Shown: positions 9,219-21,556, counted from the first letter of the stretch. The stretch: 64,000 bases of DNA from Advenella mandrilli (GCF_016595155.1 NZ_JAENGP010000014.1:1-64000), one strand, 5' to 3'. The notes: generated by a model from the letters alone, not told the origin. A program made the numbers and translations.

Positions 9219-12004
9219 CCGTACAAGACATATTGCATTGGCTACAACAGCACGTCGCACCCACCGTGCATCTTCAGCTAAACTCCAGGGACATCACTAA
9301 AGGAGATGTTTTTGTTGCCTGCACAGGAACGTCACAAAACGGTGCCGCGTATATTAAGGATGCGATTGCAAACGGTGCAGCAGCCATTTTGCTGGAGCAA
9401 TCCCACGACAGGCAAGTGCTATCCGGATACCCGGTGCCAGTATTGACCGTGCCGGGTTTGCGTCAATTGCTGGGTGAACTGGGTGATACCTGGTACGGGC
9501 ACCCATCAGAGCAGGTTTTTGTTATTGCCGTTACCGGTACTAATGGTAAAACCTCTTGCGCCACCTGGCTGGCCAGGGCACTTACCGCCAATGGCGTGCC
9601 ATGTGCCACTATTGGTACGCTGGGTATGGTCTTGCCCAATAACGATAATTTGGGTGGTTCTCTAACAACCCCTGATGTACTTACCTTGCATCGTTTACTG
9701 GCAGAATTGCGAAACCGGGAAATCAATGCCGTTTCTATCGAGGCTTCTTCTATTGGACTTGACCAGGGGCGTATGGACGGATTGCGAATCCAGATTGCCG
9801 CCTTTTCCAATCTTACCCTTGATCACCTGGATTACCATAAAGACATGGGGCAATACGAGCAGGCCAAAATGCGCCTGTTTCACTGGCCTGGCTTGCAACA
9901 TGCAGTCATTAACCTTGATGATCCGGCTGGCGAACGCATATTTCATGATTCCCATGCTGAAAATACCATTGGCTATTCGTTAAAGAATCATGCCAAGGCA
10001 AAAATTCTTGCTAAAGAACACCGCTTTTATGATTACGGGCTGGCTTTTGATTTATTCAGTTCGCAAGGTGAAGCGCAGGTATTAACAAGGCTGCTGGGCG
10101 AGCACAATATTTCCAATTTGTTGCTGGTAGCCGGTGTTTTGCAGGCCATGGGCTGGGAATTGGCCGATATCGTCAAAACCATCAGCCTGTTTGAACCAGT
10201 TCCCGGGCGTCTGCAGATTGTGAAAGGTCTTGATGCAGAAGGCGAGACTGGCATGCAGCCGTTGGTGGTGGTGGATTACTCTCATACACCAGACTCGCTG
10301 GAGCGAGCACTGGATGCCTTGCGGCCAACCGCATTGGCCAGGAAAGGGCGGTTGATTTGTGTTTTTGGCTGTGGCGGTGACCGTGATAAAGTCAAACGTC
10401 CTGTCATGGGGAAGATTGTCTCGCAAAAAGCCGATCTGGTTTATGTAACCAGTGACAATCCCCGAACCGAAGACCCCGAACAGATCCTGGCCGAGATACT
10501 TGTTGGCATGCCTAGCGCCCCCAATGTTTTGCCTGACCGGGCCAGTGCCATTTTGCAGGCGGTTTTGCATGCCATGCCAACTGATGTGATTTTGGTGGCT
10601 GGCAAAGGACATGAAACCTATCAGGAAATTAATCATGTCAGAACCAATTTTGATGATCGTGAGTGGTCAGTGCTGGCACTGGCTTTGCGCCATGCCACCG
10701 GCGTCTCAAGCGATTCACGCAGTGTGGGCAAGGGGCAGATATTCATCGCCCTGCAAGGTGAAAATTTTGATGCCCATGATTTTCTGGATAAAGTTCAACA
10801 AACAGGCGCCTTGCTGGCGGTGGTCAGTCGTAAAAATCCGCTCATAGATCTGCCCCAGGTGCTGGTTGCCGATACAGGCAGGGCACTAGAGTTGATGGGT
10901 AAAGCCTGGCGCTCCCTGTTTGATATTCCGGTTATTGGGGTTGCAGGCAGCAATGGCAAAACAACCACCAAGGAAATGATTGCCTCCATTCTGGCGGCAC
11001 ATGTCGGCCCGGATCATTGTATTGCCACAAAAGGCAACCTGAATAATCAAATTGGTGTCCCGTTAAGTTTGCTTGGCCTGAATGAAAATCATCAGGTCGC
11101 GGTGTTTGAACTGGGTATGAATCACCCGGGCGAGATCCGTCTCCTGACTGACCTGGCCAGGCCCACGGTTGGATTGGTGAACAACGCGCAAAGGGAACAC
11201 CAGGAGTTCATGCAAACGGTAGAAGCGGTGGCGCTTGAAAACGCAGATGTGATTGCTGGACTGGATCTTAGTGGGGTTGCCGTTTTCCCTGCCGACGAGC
11301 CTTATACCGCCTTATGGGAGGACATTGCCGGTAACCGTCACCGGATTTTATTCGGTTTTGGTGAACAGGCCGATGTCACCGCCCAAGAACTGGAGGCTGA
11401 TAGTAATGGCAGCCGTTTCCTGCTGGTAACCCCCAAGGCTTCTGGTCGGGTTTCATTGAATATTCCCGGTCATCATAATGTGCGCAATGCATTGGCAGCC
11501 ACTGCCTGTGCCCTGGCAATCGGGATACCTTTGGATACCATTATCATTGGGTTACAAAAATTTAGCCCCGTAAAGGGACGAATGCAGGGATTTGTGCTTT
11601 CTGACGGCACAAAACTGCTTGATGACTCGTATAATGCAAACCCTGATTCCGTTCGTGCAGCCATCGATGTCCTGTCACAATTGCCTGGGATCAAAATTCT
11701 GGTTTTGGGTGATATGGCCGAAGTAGGTGAAGATGGTCCGCAAATGCATGCCGAGGTAGGTTTTTATGCCAAAGAAAAAGGTATTGATTACTTGCTGGCT
11801 TATGGTGATGCATCCATGCAAACCGTACAGGCTTTTGGTTCACAGGCAACGCATTTTGAAGACATTCATCAGATGGCACCGCACATCAGAAATCTTAAAC
11901 CGTTAAATATTTTAGTGAAAGGATCACGATCAATGCGTATGGAGCGAGTCATTGCAGACTTGCAAAAAGCTTCATCCATTGAAGGGGAAAAAGATGCTGT
12001 ATGA
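9215..12004 (+). CDS. murEF: Fused MurE-MurF: UDP-MurNAc-tripeptide synthetase / UDP-MurNAc-pentapeptide synthetase
   Basis: One 929-residue frame holds two Mur ligases. The MurE half (about 1-485) has the N-terminal UDP-binding domain, the P-loop VTGTNGKTS (about 105-113) and DNPRTEDP, the signature for meso-diaminopimelate. The MurF half (about 490-929) starts at [26 protein letters not shown] and has its own P-loop [11 protein letters not shown] (about 577-587). The MurF part lacks roughly the first 20-25 residues of stand-alone MurF. No internal stop or start separates the halves. Such fusions are known in Bordetella and relatives. The product would add meso-A2pm and then D-Ala-D-Ala to the cell-wall precursor in one polypeptide. 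Confidence 0.95.
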   Translation: MTVQDILHWLQQHVAPTVHLQLNSRDITKGDVFVACTGTSQNGAAYIKDAIANGAAAILLEQSHDRQVLSGYPVPVLTVPGLRQLLGELGDTWYGHPSEQVFVIAVTGTNGKTSCATWLARALTANGVPCATIGTLGMVLPNNDNLGGSLTTPDVLTLHRLLAELRNREINAVSIEASSIGLDQGRMDGLRIQIAAFSNLTLDHLDYHKDMGQYEQAKMRLFHWPGLQHAVINLDDPAGERIFHDSHAENTIGYSLKNHAKAKILAKEHRFYDYGLAFDLFSSQGEAQVLTRLLGEHNISNLLLVAGVLQAMGWELADIVKTISLFEPVPGRLQIVKGLDAEGETGMQPLVVVDYSHTPDSLERALDALRPTALARKGRLICVFGCGGDRDKVKRPVMGKIVSQKADLVYVTSDNPRTEDPEQILAEILVGMPSAPNVLPDRASAILQAVLHAMPTDVILVAGKGHETYQEINHVRTNFDDREWSVLALALRHATGVSSDSRSVGKGQIFIALQGENFDAHDFLDKVQQTGALLAVVSRKNPLIDLPQVLVADTGRALELMGKAWRSLFDIPVIGVAGSNGKTTTKEMIASILAAHVGPDHCIATKGNLNNQIGVPLSLLGLNENHQVAVFELGMNHPGEIRLLTDLARPTVGLVNNAQREHQEFMQTVEAVALENADVIAGLDLSGVAVFPADEPYTALWEDIAGNRHRILFGFGEQADVTAQELEADSNGSRFLLVTPKASGRVSLNIPGHHNVRNALAATACALAIGIPLDTIIIGLQKFSPVKGRMQGFVLSDGTKLLDDSYNANPDSVRAAIDVLSQLPGIKILVLGDMAEVGEDGPQMHAEVGFYAKEKGIDYLLAYGDASMQTVQAFGSQATHFEDIHQMAPHIRNLKPLNILVKGSRSMRMERVIADLQKASSIEGEKDAV

Positions 12005-13163
12005 GTTATTCAGGTGGCTGTCTGAAAGTATCAGCGGCTTTGGCGTATTTGAGTATATTACGCTGCGCGCCATGTTGGCATGCGCCACTGCCTTGTTTAT
12101 TGGCTTGTGGGCCGGCCCGCGTGTCATCCGTAAGTTAACCGAGCTTAAAATTGGCCAGGCAGTTCGGGCCTATGGGCCCGAGTCGCACTTGGTCAAAAAT
12201 GGTACGCCCACCATGGGGGGCGTGCTGATTCTTATTGCCATTGCTATCAGTACTTTATTATGGGCAGATTTAAGCAACCGGTTTGTCTGGGTGGTTATGC
12301 TGGTTACCTTCGGGTTTGGGGCAATTGGCTGGGTTGATGATTATCGCAAGGTGGTTCATCGTAATCCTGAAGGCATGTCCTCGCGAGAGAAATTTTTCTG
12401 GCAGTCATTAATTGGCTTGATTGCATCGGTATATCTTACTTTTGCCGTTTCAGCACCGGCCAATGCCGATTTATGGCCCTTGTTTAAAGAATGGGTCTTA
12501 AGCGGTTTCACCATGCCATTGCCATCGCGTGCCGACCTGATTGTGCCTTTCTTCAAAAGTGTCAGCTACCCACTGGGCGTCTTTGGTTTTGCTGCGTTAA
12601 CCTGGATGGTTATTGTGGGTACCAGCAATGCCGTCAACCTGACCGATGGCCTTGATGGCCTGGCCATTATGCCAACCGTCATGGTGGGCGGTGCCTTGGG
12701 TATTTTTGCCTATATTGTAGGGCGGGTTGATTACTCCAAATACCTCCTGTTTCCTTATATTCCGGGGGCCTCTGAAATGTTAATCCTGTGCGCGGCCCTG
12801 GCGGGTGCCGGATTGGCATTCCTGTGGTTCAACGCATATCCCGCCCAAGTGTTTATGGGTGATGTCGGTGCGCTGGCCCTGGGTGGCATGCTGGGCACGG
12901 TTGCCGTTATTGTCCGGCAGGAAATTGTCCTGTTTATCATGGGGGGCGTGTTTGTGGTAGAAACCCTGTCGGTCATGATTCAGGTGATCTGGTTCAAATA
13001 CACCAAGAAAAAATATGGTAGCGGGCGTCGCATACTTCGGATGGCCCCTTTGCATCATCACTTTGAAGTGGGTGGCTGGAAAGAAACCCAGGTGGTAGTG
13101 CGTTTTTGGATTATCACGATGATGCTTGTGCTACTTGGTTTGGCAACCTTGAAATTACGATGA
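11994..13163 (+). CDS. mraY: Phospho-MurNAc-pentapeptide transferase MraY
   Basis: Transfers phospho-MurNAc-pentapeptide to undecaprenyl phosphate, forming lipid I at the inner membrane. A 389-residue, roughly ten-helix protein with the family's acidic motifs: [19 protein letters not shown] and [11 protein letters not shown], plus the HHHFE loop. The ATG at 11994 is preceded by GAAGGGGA; an upstream in-frame ATG at 11952 would lie well inside murEF and add unlikely residues. Starts inside the murEF end (11-base overlap). Confidence 0.97.
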   Translation: MLYELFRWLSESISGFGVFEYITLRAMLACATALFIGLWAGPRVIRKLTELKIGQAVRAYGPESHLVKNGTPTMGGVLILIAIAISTLLWADLSNRFVWVVMLVTFGFGAIGWVDDYRKVVHRNPEGMSSREKFFWQSLIGLIASVYLTFAVSAPANADLWPLFKEWVLSGFTMPLPSRADLIVPFFKSVSYPLGVFGFAALTWMVIVGTSNAVNLTDGLDGLAIMPTVMVGGALGIFAYIVGRVDYSKYLLFPYIPGASEMLILCAALAGAGLAFLWFNAYPAQVFMGDVGALALGGMLGTVAVIVRQEIVLFIMGGVFVVETLSVMIQVIWFKYTKKKYGSGRRILRMAPLHHHFEVGGWKETQVVVRFWIITMMLVLLGLATLKLR

Positions 13164-14689
13164 ATACACAGTCAGAAAACAACGTTTTGTCTTTTCCCTC
13201 TTTGGTCCTGGTTCTGGGGCTGGGGGAAACCGGGCTTGCAGCCGCTTTATGGTGCTTGCGTAATCAGGCACGTTTGCGCATTGCCGATACCCGGCCCAAC
13301 CCGCCAGGCCTTGATACGCTGGATGCGACCGGGCAGCCTTTTGAAAAATTTCTGGGTGAGCCATGTTTTGACAGCCAGGTATTGGACGGTGTTGAAGCAA
13401 TAGTCTTAAGCCCGGGCCTGGTACCTTCCGAGCCGCATCTGGCTGCTTTTCTAGATCTCGCGCGGCAACGGAATATTGACATAGTGGGTGAGATTGAACT
13501 GTTTTCCCGCGCATTGTCGCAGTTAAGACAAACCCGGGGCTATGAACCCAAGGTGCTGGGTGTTACCGGTACAAATGGCAAAACTACGGTTACGACCATG
13601 GTCCGGGACATGTTGCAGGAAGCCGGGCTGGTTGCCGTGGCAGCGGGTAATATCAGCCCTTCTGCCTTAACCGCGCTTATGATGGCACTTGACGCTAATG
13701 CCTTACCCGATGTCTGGGTGCTTGAGCTATCCAGCTTCCAGTTACTGACCGTTAAATCCTTGCAGCCTGATGCGGCTGTCGTGCTGAATATTACGCAAGA
13801 CCACCTGGACTGGCATGGCAGTATGCAGGAATACACGGATTGCAAGGCAAAGTTGCTCACAATGAGCCAGGTCGCCATTATCAATCGCGATGATGAAATG
13901 GTCAGTGGCATGGTTGAATTTGCCAATGACCTGAATGTGCGTTCTTTTGGTGAAACAGAGCCGCTCCTTGATCAGGATATGGGTCTGGAAGACAGCAACG
14001 GCATGCTGTGGCTGGCCGCTGGCAGTGTTGATGAGTTCGATTTGCCCGAAACCGGAGGCAGAAGAAAAAAGAATCTGGAGCGTCCGGTTAGAAAAAATGG
14101 CGTGCTTAAACGGTTGATGCCGGCCGATGCGATGCAGGTGAGAGGCCGGCATAATGCCCTGAACGCCTTGGCAGCGATGGCCCTATGCCGGGTTCTTGAT
14201 CTTGGCTGGACGCCATTACTTAATGCCTTAAGAAATTATGAGGCAGAACCGCACCGTACCAATTTTGTCAGAAGTATCAAGGGTGTGGATTTTATCAATG
14301 ACAGCAAGGGCACCAATGTGGGCTCTACGGTTGCCGCGCTTAAAGGTATGGGACGCAAGGTGGTGTTAATTGCCGGTGGCTTGGGCAAGGGGCAGGACTT
14401 TTCGCCGTTGGTTGCACCGGTTTCGCGTTTTGCCCGTGCCGTTATTCTGATCGGACAGGATGCCTGTGTGATTGAACAGGCTCTGGCGCCTGCCGGGGTT
14501 CCGTGTGTTCATGCCGCATCGCTTGAAGAAGCGGTAAGCGTTGCGCTGGATCATGCGCAGGAAACTGATGTGGTGCTGTTGTCACCCGCCTGCGCCAGTA
14601 TGGATATGTTCAACAATTACAACCACCGTGGCCATGCATTTATTGATGCCGTTAACGAGTTAGCCCTTGAAAACGGAGAAATTGCATGA
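13160..14689 (+). CDS. murD: UDP-MurNAc-L-alanine:D-glutamate ligase MurD
   Basis: Adds D-glutamate to UDP-MurNAc-L-Ala. The P-loop is [11 protein letters not shown], and [10 protein letters not shown] and HNALNALAA are typical Mur-ligase blocks. At 509 aa it is about 70 residues longer than E. coli MurD; part of the excess is an insertion (residues about 270-320) rich in charged residues, including [16 protein letters not shown]. The ATG overlaps the mraY TGA (ATGA). Confidence 0.96.
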   Translation: MNTQSENNVLSFPSLVLVLGLGETGLAAALWCLRNQARLRIADTRPNPPGLDTLDATGQPFEKFLGEPCFDSQVLDGVEAIVLSPGLVPSEPHLAAFLDLARQRNIDIVGEIELFSRALSQLRQTRGYEPKVLGVTGTNGKTTVTTMVRDMLQEAGLVAVAAGNISPSALTALMMALDANALPDVWVLELSSFQLLTVKSLQPDAAVVLNITQDHLDWHGSMQEYTDCKAKLLTMSQVAIINRDDEMVSGMVEFANDLNVRSFGETEPLLDQDMGLEDSNGMLWLAAGSVDEFDLPETGGRRKKNLERPVRKNGVLKRLMPADAMQVRGRHNALNALAAMALCRVLDLGWTPLLNALRNYEAEPHRTNFVRSIKGVDFINDSKGTNVGSTVAALKGMGRKVVLIAGGLGKGQDFSPLVAPVSRFARAVILIGQDACVIEQALAPAGVPCVHAASLEEAVSVALDHAQETDVVLLSPACASMDMFNNYNHRGHAFIDAVNELALENGEIA

Positions 14690-15906
14690 GTTTGATGAGA
14701 GAGTTTCGTTCCAGTGTCAGTGCCGTCAAGCCGGGTCGTACGACTATGCGCAATTATGACTTGCTGCTGGGCGTTGCTGTCTCTGCTTTGTTGCTGTTTG
14801 GTTTGATCATGGTGTTTTCCGCTTCTATTGCGCTGGCCGATGGACCCAAATATGCCAATTTGGGTCGTTATCATTTTGTTACCCGTCATGCTATTTATAT
14901 AATGGTTGGGATTATTCTGTTTTCCCTGACGGTTACCGTGCCCATGAGTTTCTGGGAAAAAAACGCCTTCGCGGTTTTTCTGTTTGCATTACTGCTGCTG
15001 GTACTGGTACTGGTGCCGTTTATTGGCAAGGAAGTCAATGGTGCATCACGCTGGCTTCCCATCGGTCCGGTTAATTTTCAGCCTTCTGAATTCATGAAAT
15101 TTGCCATGCTGCTGTTTGCTGCTGATTACACGGTGCGTAAACAAAAATATATGCAGGACATTGGTCGTGGTTTTATACCGATGGTCGTGGCACTTGCTGC
15201 GATTACGGTGCTGTTGATGCTTGAACCCGATCTGGGGGCATTAATGGTAACAATGGCGATTGCCGTTGGCATACTGTTTCTTGGCGGCATTAATCTTGGC
15301 CTTTTCGTTTTTGCCATGGGCGTATTGGCTGCCTTGTTTGTAGCGATGATTATTTTTGCACCCTGGCGACTGGGGCGGATAATGGCCTATCTGGACCCCT
15401 TTCATGAATCGAATGTGCAGTCCACTGCCTATCAGCTGGTGCACTCCCTGATTGCCATTGGCCGAGGCGAGTGGTTTGGGGTTGGTTTGGGTTCAAGCAT
15501 TGAAAAACTGCATTATTTACCTGAAGCGCATACCGACTTCATTATGGCAGTGGTAGGAGAGGAATTGGGTTTTGTCGGTATCCTGTTGGTGGTGCTGCTG
15601 TTTTTTGTCATTGTCAAAAAAAGCTTTGAGATTGGCCGCTCTGCCATCGCGATGGATCGCGAGTTCAATGGCCTGGTGGCTCAGGGAGTTGGCATCTGGT
15701 TTGGTGTGCAGGCATTTATTAATCTGGGGGTTTGCCTGGGCTTGTTGCCCACCAAAGGCCTGACTTTGCCTCTGGTTAGCTATGGCGGTTCTTCTATTGT
15801 CATGAATCTGATTGCGGTTGCCGTGTTAATGCGGGTTGATTACGAGGTCCGTCAAATGATGCGTGGCCAGCCTGTGAATAAAGAAAGTAAAAGGTCGTAT
15901 CCATGA
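14686..15906 (+). CDS. ftsW: Septal peptidoglycan glycosyltransferase FtsW
   Basis: A SEDS-family polytopic membrane enzyme that polymerises glycan strands at the septum together with FtsI. About ten hydrophobic segments are visible. SEDS signatures include [31 protein letters not shown], the [17 protein letters not shown] loop, and [11 protein letters not shown] near the end. The cytosolic N-terminus (about residues 1-25) is basic. 4-base overlaps on both sides. Confidence 0.96.
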   Translation: MSLMREFRSSVSAVKPGRTTMRNYDLLLGVAVSALLLFGLIMVFSASIALADGPKYANLGRYHFVTRHAIYIMVGIILFSLTVTVPMSFWEKNAFAVFLFALLLLVLVLVPFIGKEVNGASRWLPIGPVNFQPSEFMKFAMLLFAADYTVRKQKYMQDIGRGFIPMVVALAAITVLLMLEPDLGALMVTMAIAVGILFLGGINLGLFVFAMGVLAALFVAMIIFAPWRLGRIMAYLDPFHESNVQSTAYQLVHSLIAIGRGEWFGVGLGSSIEKLHYLPEAHTDFIMAVVGEELGFVGILLVVLLFFVIVKKSFEIGRSAIAMDREFNGLVAQGVGIWFGVQAFINLGVCLGLLPTKGLTLPLVSYGGSSIVMNLIAVAVLMRVDYEVRQMMRGQPVNKESKRSYP

Positions 15907-16976
15907 AGCAGCCAACATTATTGGTCATGGCAGGCGGGACAGGCGGGCATATTATGCCAGGCCTTGCCGTGGCGCATGAAATGGAAGCACGTGGCTGGCA
16001 GGTTGTCTGGTTGGGAGATCCCTCCAAAATGGAAGGCAAGCTGGTGCCCGGGCATGGTTTTACCCTGGAACCCATGGCTTTTTCAGGGGTGCGTGGCAAG
16101 GGCCTGGCCGCTCTTGTCAAATTGCCGTTCACCTTGTTGCAGGCCAGCTTTCAGGCCTGGCTAAGCCTGCGCAAAATAAAACCTTCTGTTGTATTGGGAA
16201 TGGGCGGCTATGTCGCTTTTCCTGGTGGTATGATGGCTGCTTTGCGCGGTATTCCCCTGGTGGTGCATGAGCAGAATGCGGTGGCCGGCACCGCCAATAA
16301 ATGGCTGGCCAAGGTGGCTACCCGTGTGCTAACCGGGTTTCCCGGCGTATTGCCCAAAGGGAAAATGGTGGGTAATCCGGTACGTAAGGATTTGTTGGCA
16401 ACGCCAAGTCCGGCCCAACGTTACGCAAGTCGTACGGGGCGGCTGAGCATTCTGGTGGTGGGTGGCAGTTTGGGCGCGCATGCCCTGAATACCGTTGTGC
16501 CCCAGGCATTGGCGGGCATTGCGCCCGAACAGCGCCCTCATATTGTGCATCAGTCGGGAACCCAGCACCTTGATACACTTGAAAGAACCTATGCCGATTT
16601 GGGTGTGCAGGCTGAGTGTGTGGCCTTTATTGCCGATATGGCAGCGGCCATGTCAGTGGCAGATCTGCTGATTTGCCGCGCAGGTGCCATGACAGTCGCC
16701 GAAGTGGCGGCGGTAGGGGTGGCTGCCCTGTTTATTCCCTTGCCACATGCCATTGATGATCATCAAACGGCTAATGCGGCTTGGCTTACCCGTGAAGAGG
16801 CGGCATGGACCAAAGCGCAAAAAGAATTATCAGCCCAATGGCTGGCTTCCTGGTTGCAGGAAAAAACACGTCATGAATTGCAGGCAGTTGCCGAAAAAGC
16901 AAGGCAATGTGCCCGGACTGACGCCACGCAGGTTATTGCCGATGTGTGCATCAGTGTAGTTAAGGATAAAAAATGA
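15903..16976 (+). CDS. murG: UDP-GlcNAc:lipid I N-acetylglucosaminyltransferase MurG
   Basis: Makes lipid II on the inner face of the membrane. GT-B fold protein of 357 aa with the N-terminal glycine-rich loop [15 protein letters not shown], a second loop [12 protein letters not shown], and the nucleotide-sugar region [15 protein letters not shown] followed by [14 protein letters not shown]. Coupled to ftsW and murC by 4-base overlaps. Confidence 0.97.
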   Translation: MKQPTLLVMAGGTGGHIMPGLAVAHEMEARGWQVVWLGDPSKMEGKLVPGHGFTLEPMAFSGVRGKGLAALVKLPFTLLQASFQAWLSLRKIKPSVVLGMGGYVAFPGGMMAALRGIPLVVHEQNAVAGTANKWLAKVATRVLTGFPGVLPKGKMVGNPVRKDLLATPSPAQRYASRTGRLSILVVGGSLGAHALNTVVPQALAGIAPEQRPHIVHQSGTQHLDTLERTYADLGVQAECVAFIADMAAAMSVADLLICRAGAMTVAEVAAVGVAALFIPLPHAIDDHQTANAAWLTREEAAWTKAQKELSAQWLASWLQEKTRHELQAVAEKARQCARTDATQVIADVCISVVKDKK

Positions 16977-18382
16977 AACACAGGATAAGAAATATCCATT
17001 TTGTAGGTATTGGCGGTTCAGGAATGAGTGGCATTGCCGAAGTAATGCTCAATCTGGGCTACCGCATTAGCGGCTCTGATTTACAAGAGTCAGCTGTCAC
17101 GCGTCGTCTGGCCAATTTGGGCGCAATGATTCATATTGGCCATCAGGCTGAAAACGTACAGGAAGCCGATGCAATTGTCACCTCTACAGCGGTGGCTAAC
17201 AGCAATCCTGAAGTGCTTGCCGCCAGGGCCCGGCAAATTCCTGTGGTGCCCAGGGCCATCATGCTGACAGAATTAATGCGACTGAAACGCGGGATTGCGG
17301 TTGCAGGCACGCATGGCAAAACCACTACGACCAGCTTGGTGGCCAGTGTGCTGGCTGCTGCAGGCCTTGATCCGACTTTTGTGATTGGTGGCCGCCTGAA
17401 CTCGGCCGGTGCCAATGCGCGTCTTGGACAGGGTGACTATATTGTTGTGGAAGCCGATGAATCGGATGCATCGTTTTTGAATCTGTTGCCGGTCATGGCT
17501 ATCATTACCAATATCGATGCTGATCACATGGACACTTACAGTCATGATATTGCCCGGCTGCGTAGCGCTTTTGTTGAGTTCACCCAGCGCCTGCCATTTT
17601 ATGGCAGTGCCATCCTGTGCAATGATGATGACAACGTCCGTAAAATTATTCCCTTTATCTCTCGACCGGTAACCACCTATGGCTTTGGTGATGATGCCCA
17701 TTTTCAGGCGGTCAAGGTTCGGGCAGAAGGTATTCATATGTGTTTTGACGTCATTCGCCGTATCAAGGTTGATGAGTGGTTGCCAACCTTAAGCGTTACC
17801 CTGAATTTGCCGGGACGCCATAATGTGTTGAATGCCCTGGCCGCGATTGCCGTGGCAACCGAGCTTGATATTTCTGATGAAGTTATTGTTTCAGCCTTGA
17901 AAGGCTTTAACGGTGTCGGGCGCCGGTTTTCCTATACGGGAGATTTCAATATCCCCGAAGAAAAAGGCGGTGGCCGGTTTACCGTGATTGATGATTATGG
18001 ACATCATCCGGTAGAAATGGCCGCCACCATAGAGGCCGCGCGTGGTGCCTGGCCTGAACGGCGTCTGGTGCTGGCTTTTCAGCCGCATCGTTATACCCGC
18101 ACACGCGATTGTTTTGAAGATTTCGTTAAAGTTTTAAACAGTGCCGATGCGGTTGTCCTGACCGAGGTTTATGCAGCCGGAGAAACGCCGATTGTGGCCG
18201 CCGATGGCCGTGCCTTGACCCGGGGAATTCGGGTGGCTGGCAAGTTGGAACCTGTATTTATTGAAAATATAAATGAAATGCCACAGGCGATTATTGACTT
18301 TGTCAGGGATGGCGACGTGGTGGTGGTAATGGGAGCAGGATCAATTAGCAAGGTCCCCGGCCAAATAGGAGAAATGGCATGA
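16973..18382 (+). CDS. murC: UDP-MurNAc:L-alanine ligase MurC
   Basis: First peptide-adding ligase of peptidoglycan synthesis. The N-terminal UDP-sugar site [17 protein letters not shown]-loop [13 protein letters not shown] and [14 protein letters not shown] are typical. C-terminal block [10 protein letters not shown] and [10 protein letters not shown] also match. 469 aa, normal length. Confidence 0.97.
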   Translation: MKHRIRNIHFVGIGGSGMSGIAEVMLNLGYRISGSDLQESAVTRRLANLGAMIHIGHQAENVQEADAIVTSTAVANSNPEVLAARARQIPVVPRAIMLTELMRLKRGIAVAGTHGKTTTTSLVASVLAAAGLDPTFVIGGRLNSAGANARLGQGDYIVVEADESDASFLNLLPVMAIITNIDADHMDTYSHDIARLRSAFVEFTQRLPFYGSAILCNDDDNVRKIIPFISRPVTTYGFGDDAHFQAVKVRAEGIHMCFDVIRRIKVDEWLPTLSVTLNLPGRHNVLNALAAIAVATELDISDEVIVSALKGFNGVGRRFSYTGDFNIPEEKGGGRFTVIDDYGHHPVEMAATIEAARGAWPERRLVLAFQPHRYTRTRDCFEDFVKVLNSADAVVLTEVYAAGETPIVAADGRALTRGIRVAGKLEPVFIENINEMPQAIIDFVRDGDVVVVMGAGSISKVPGQIGEMA

Positions 18383-19332
18383 AACATGAATTTGGCAAGG
18401 TTGGGGTTTTGTATGGCGGCCATTCAGCCGAGCGAGCCGTTTCCCTGCAATCGGGTGAAGGTGTTTTGTCTGCCTTGCAAAGTAAGGGGATTGATGCCCA
18501 CTTGTTTGATACCAGTACACACAACCTGGCAGAGCTGGCGGCACAAAATTTTGATCGTGTTTTCATTGCCTTGCATGGTCGTTACGGAGAAGATGGCACG
18601 TTGCAGGGGGTGCTTGAGTTATTGGGCATTCCCTATACCGGCAGTGGTGTGATGGCTTCAAGCCTGGCAATGAATAAAATCATGACCAAGCGGATTTGGC
18701 TTGAGCAAGGTTTGCCCACGCCAAAATACAAAGTGGTCAGGAATCTGGCCGAGACCGATGCCGCCTGTGCGGAACTGGGCCTGCCCCTGATCATCAAGGC
18801 TCCTCACGAAGGTTCAACGCTGGGCTTGTATAAAGTCAGCCAGCAGGATGAGTTGCATGAGGCCTTCAATCAGGCAATTAACTTTGATCATGAACTATTG
18901 GCTGAGCAGTTTGTGGTTGGTCGGGAGCTTACCATTCCTGTCGTCGGTGCCGGTGAAGATGCCCGGGCCTTGCCGGTCATTGAAATTTTTGCCCCAGGTG
19001 GCAATTATGACTTTGAACACAAATATATTTCCAACGATACGCGTTATGAGTGTCCAGCCAACTTGTCTGTTGAATTGGCCAGCAGGATTCAGGAAATTTC
19101 CGTACAGGCCTATCGGGCGATTGGATGTGAAGGATGGGCACGGGTTGATATTATGCTTGATGGGCAAAACCAGCCCTGGTTGCTTGAAATCAACACCTCT
19201 CCAGGCATGACCAGTCACTCCCTGGTACCCATGGGGGCGAAAGCGGAAGGAATGAGTTATGCCGACTTGTGTGTATTCATCCTGTCGCAGGCTTCGTGCA
19301 AAATACACAGGCCTGTGCCTGAACACGGATAA
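18379..19332 (+). CDS. ddl: D-alanine:D-alanine ligase
   Basis: Makes the D-Ala-D-Ala dipeptide that the MurF half of murEF consumes. ATP-grasp enzyme of 317 aa (DdlB type). Motifs: [14 protein letters not shown] at the N-terminus, [27 protein letters not shown]-like block (given in pieces: [15 protein letters not shown]), [10 protein letters not shown], and the C-terminal [16 protein letters not shown]. 4-base overlap with murC. Confidence 0.97.
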   Translation: MKHEFGKVGVLYGGHSAERAVSLQSGEGVLSALQSKGIDAHLFDTSTHNLAELAAQNFDRVFIALHGRYGEDGTLQGVLELLGIPYTGSGVMASSLAMNKIMTKRIWLEQGLPTPKYKVVRNLAETDAACAELGLPLIIKAPHEGSTLGLYKVSQQDELHEAFNQAINFDHELLAEQFVVGRELTIPVVGAGEDARALPVIEIFAPGGNYDFEHKYISNDTRYECPANLSVELASRIQEISVQAYRAIGCEGWARVDIMLDGQNQPWLLEINTSPGMTSHSLVPMGAKAEGMSYADLCVFILSQASCKIHRPVPEHG

Positions 19333-19346
19333 GCGGGATGTAAACA

Positions 19347-20156
19347 GTGCTGAATAATGCCCGTGTAACCAACCTCATTGCAAATGTTATCGCAATAATG
19401 GCCGTGATTATTTTGATCGCGGGGGGCATCTATTGGCTTGCGCATCGCCCGATGTTCAATTTGTCGCGCATTACGATAGAACCGGTAAAGGGACGAGTAC
19501 TTAATTATGTGTCGCCAGCCAGCATTCAGGCAACCATAGCGGGTAAACTCAAGGGTAATTTTTTTACGATTAACCTTGATGAAACCAAGCGAGTTTTTGA
19601 AACATCCCCCTGGGTCAGGCAGGCTCACTTGCGACGCGTATGGCCAGATGGTTTATTGCTTAAAATAGAAGAGCATGAGCCCTTTGCATTCTGGAATGAA
19701 AACCAGATGATCAATACGTGGGGGGAACTGTTTTCGGCAAACCAGGCCGAATTGAATTCCGAATCGGAATTGCCACAGTTTAATGGTCCCGATGGCTCTG
19801 AATTATTGGTCGTGCAACGGTATGCCGAGCTGGTTCGCTGGCTGGCGCCATTAAAATTTGGCGTTAATGAAATAACGCTTAGCGATCGCTATGCATGGCG
19901 TGTAGAATTGAGTAATGATATGGAGTTGGTAATGGGAAGGGATCCGGGGGCTGATGCAATCAATCCGCATGGGGGACAGGGAGCTGTATCTTTTTCCTCG
20001 ACCATCGAGCGCTTTGTGCGCTCGTGGCCAATATTGCAAAACCGTATCGAAGGCAGGAAAATAAACAAGGTGGATCTTCGTTATACCAAGGGCTTTGCCA
20101 TAACGTATGCTCCAGTGGATAATACTCTACCCGTTGATAGTAAAGAGAAAAAATGA
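19347..20156 (+). CDS. ftsQ: Cell division protein FtsQ
   Basis: Bitopic divisome protein that links early and late division factors. One membrane segment (VIAIMAVIILIAGGIYWLA, about residues 14-32), then a POTRA domain beginning FNLSRITIEP and a beta domain. 269 aa. The start is a GTG at 19347 with GCGGGATG upstream. The end overlaps ftsA by 4 bases. Confidence 0.94.
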   Translation: MLNNARVTNLIANVIAIMAVIILIAGGIYWLAHRPMFNLSRITIEPVKGRVLNYVSPASIQATIAGKLKGNFFTINLDETKRVFETSPWVRQAHLRRVWPDGLLLKIEEHEPFAFWNENQMINTWGELFSANQAELNSESELPQFNGPDGSELLVVQRYAELVRWLAPLKFGVNEITLSDRYAWRVELSNDMELVMGRDPGADAINPHGGQGAVSFSSTIERFVRSWPILQNRIEGRKINKVDLRYTKGFAITYAPVDNTLPVDSKEKK

Positions 20157-21382
20157 GTCGTGACCTTAAGGACCTAATTGTTGCTTTGGATATTGGTACC
20201 AGCAAAGTTGTTGCGGTTGTCGCCGAGGCATTGCCAGAAGAAGGGCGATTTGAAGTGATTGGACTTGGTCAGCATGAGTCCAAGGGAATGCGTAAAGGGG
20301 TTGTTGTCAATATTGATTCAACCGTGAACTCAATCCAGCGCGCACTGGAAGAGGCTGAGTTAATGGCTGATTGCAAAATCAGGGAAGTTTACACAGGTAT
20401 TGCCGGCAACCATATTACCAGCTTCAACTCCAGTGGCATGGTGGCCATTAAAGACAAGGAAGTTTCCGAGGCTGATGTTGCCCGGGTCATTGAAACCGCA
20501 AAGGCGGTTAATATCCCAACCGATCATCAGGTACTTCATGTATTGACCCAGCAATTTATTGTTGATAACCAGGAAGATATCAGGCAGCCGGTTGGCATGA
20601 GCGGCATCCGGCTGGAAGTACGCGTGCACATTATAACGGGGGCTGCCAGTGCCGCCCAGAATATTGTCAAGTGCGTGCGTCGTTGCGGACTGGAAGTGCA
20701 AGATCTTATTTTGCAACCGCTGGCATCCAGCATGGTTACCCTTACCAACGATGAAAAAGAGTTGGGGGTGGTTATGGTGGATATTGGTGGCGGTACCACC
20801 GATGTGGCTATTTTTTCCGGTGGTGCAATACGCCATACAACCGTTTTGCCAATTGCCGGAGACCAGGTAACCAGCGATATTGCAGCCATGCTCAGGACAC
20901 CTACGCCCGACGCAGAAGACATCAAGTTGCGCTTTGGCATTGCCAAGCAGTCCCTTGCCAATCCTGAAGAACTGATCGAAGTGCCCGGCCTGGGCGATCG
21001 CGATGTACGCAAGGTCAAGCGACAAACCCTGGGGGCGGTTATTGAACCCCGTATCGAAGAACTGTTTATGATGGTGCAGCAGGTAGTCAGGGATTCAGGC
21101 TTTGAAGATCTGGTTGCTTCAGGTATTGTGCTGACGGGTGGCACATCGCTGATGCCCGGCATTGTTGAATTGGCCGAAGACGTGTTTCTCAAACCCGTTC
21201 GGGTGGCAGTGCCCGAGTATCGCGGAAGCCTGGCTGATGTGGTTCGCAACCCGCGCTTTTCAACCGTCATGGGTCTGTTAACCGAAGCGCGCGTGCAGCG
21301 CCTCAGGGGTAGTAAAACCATGCAACAAAAAGGAGGATTCAAATCCATCTTTTTACGCATGAAAGAATGGTTTATGAATTAA
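20153..21382 (+). CDS. ftsA: Cell division protein FtsA
   Basis: Actin-fold ATPase that tethers FtsZ to the membrane. Phosphate-binding blocks VALDIGTSKVVAVVAE, VVMVDIGGGTTDVAIF and IVLTGGTSLMPG are clear. The last residues (FKSIFLRMKEWFMN) form the amphipathic membrane-targeting helix. 409 aa. Followed by a roughly 200-base gap before ftsZ that carries regulatory structure. Confidence 0.97.
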   Translation: MSRDLKDLIVALDIGTSKVVAVVAEALPEEGRFEVIGLGQHESKGMRKGVVVNIDSTVNSIQRALEEAELMADCKIREVYTGIAGNHITSFNSSGMVAIKDKEVSEADVARVIETAKAVNIPTDHQVLHVLTQQFIVDNQEDIRQPVGMSGIRLEVRVHIITGAASAAQNIVKCVRRCGLEVQDLILQPLASSMVTLTNDEKELGVVMVDIGGGTTDVAIFSGGAIRHTTVLPIAGDQVTSDIAAMLRTPTPDAEDIKLRFGIAKQSLANPEELIEVPGLGDRDVRKVKRQTLGAVIEPRIEELFMMVQQVVRDSGFEDLVASGIVLTGGTSLMPGIVELAEDVFLKPVRVAVPEYRGSLADVVRNPRFSTVMGLLTEARVQRLRGSKTMQQKGGFKSIFLRMKEWFMN

Positions 21383-21487
21383 GATAGATGCATAATAAAA
21401 GGATTACGTGTTTTTTATGCTTAAAACGTATTTTTGCAGGGGTTAACCCTGAAAAAGGGTGATTAATATCATCCAGGAGTTATTTTA

Positions 21488-21556
21488 AAGACAAATACTA
21501 AACAAATATTTCGGCCTTGTCTTTGAAATAATTTCCGAAAATTGGGGAATTTTCGA
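21488..21556 (+). promoter_or_regulatory. ftsZ leader: inverted repeats and the element shared with mraZ
   Basis: AAAGACAA (21487-21494) and TTGTCTTT (21517-21524) form an inverted repeat. The right arm lies within CAAATAT-TT-CGGCCTTGTCTT (21503-21523), which also occurs upstream of mraZ. A second hairpin, CGAAAATT / AATTTTCG with a GGGG loop, follows at about 21536-21555. These lie 30-100 bases before ftsZ. Confidence 0.5.

Noticed and set aside
20536-21360. 274-aa minus-strand frame opposite ftsA
   Set aside because: Antisense to an unmistakable ftsA; Ser/Thr/Arg-rich composition and no family resemblance.
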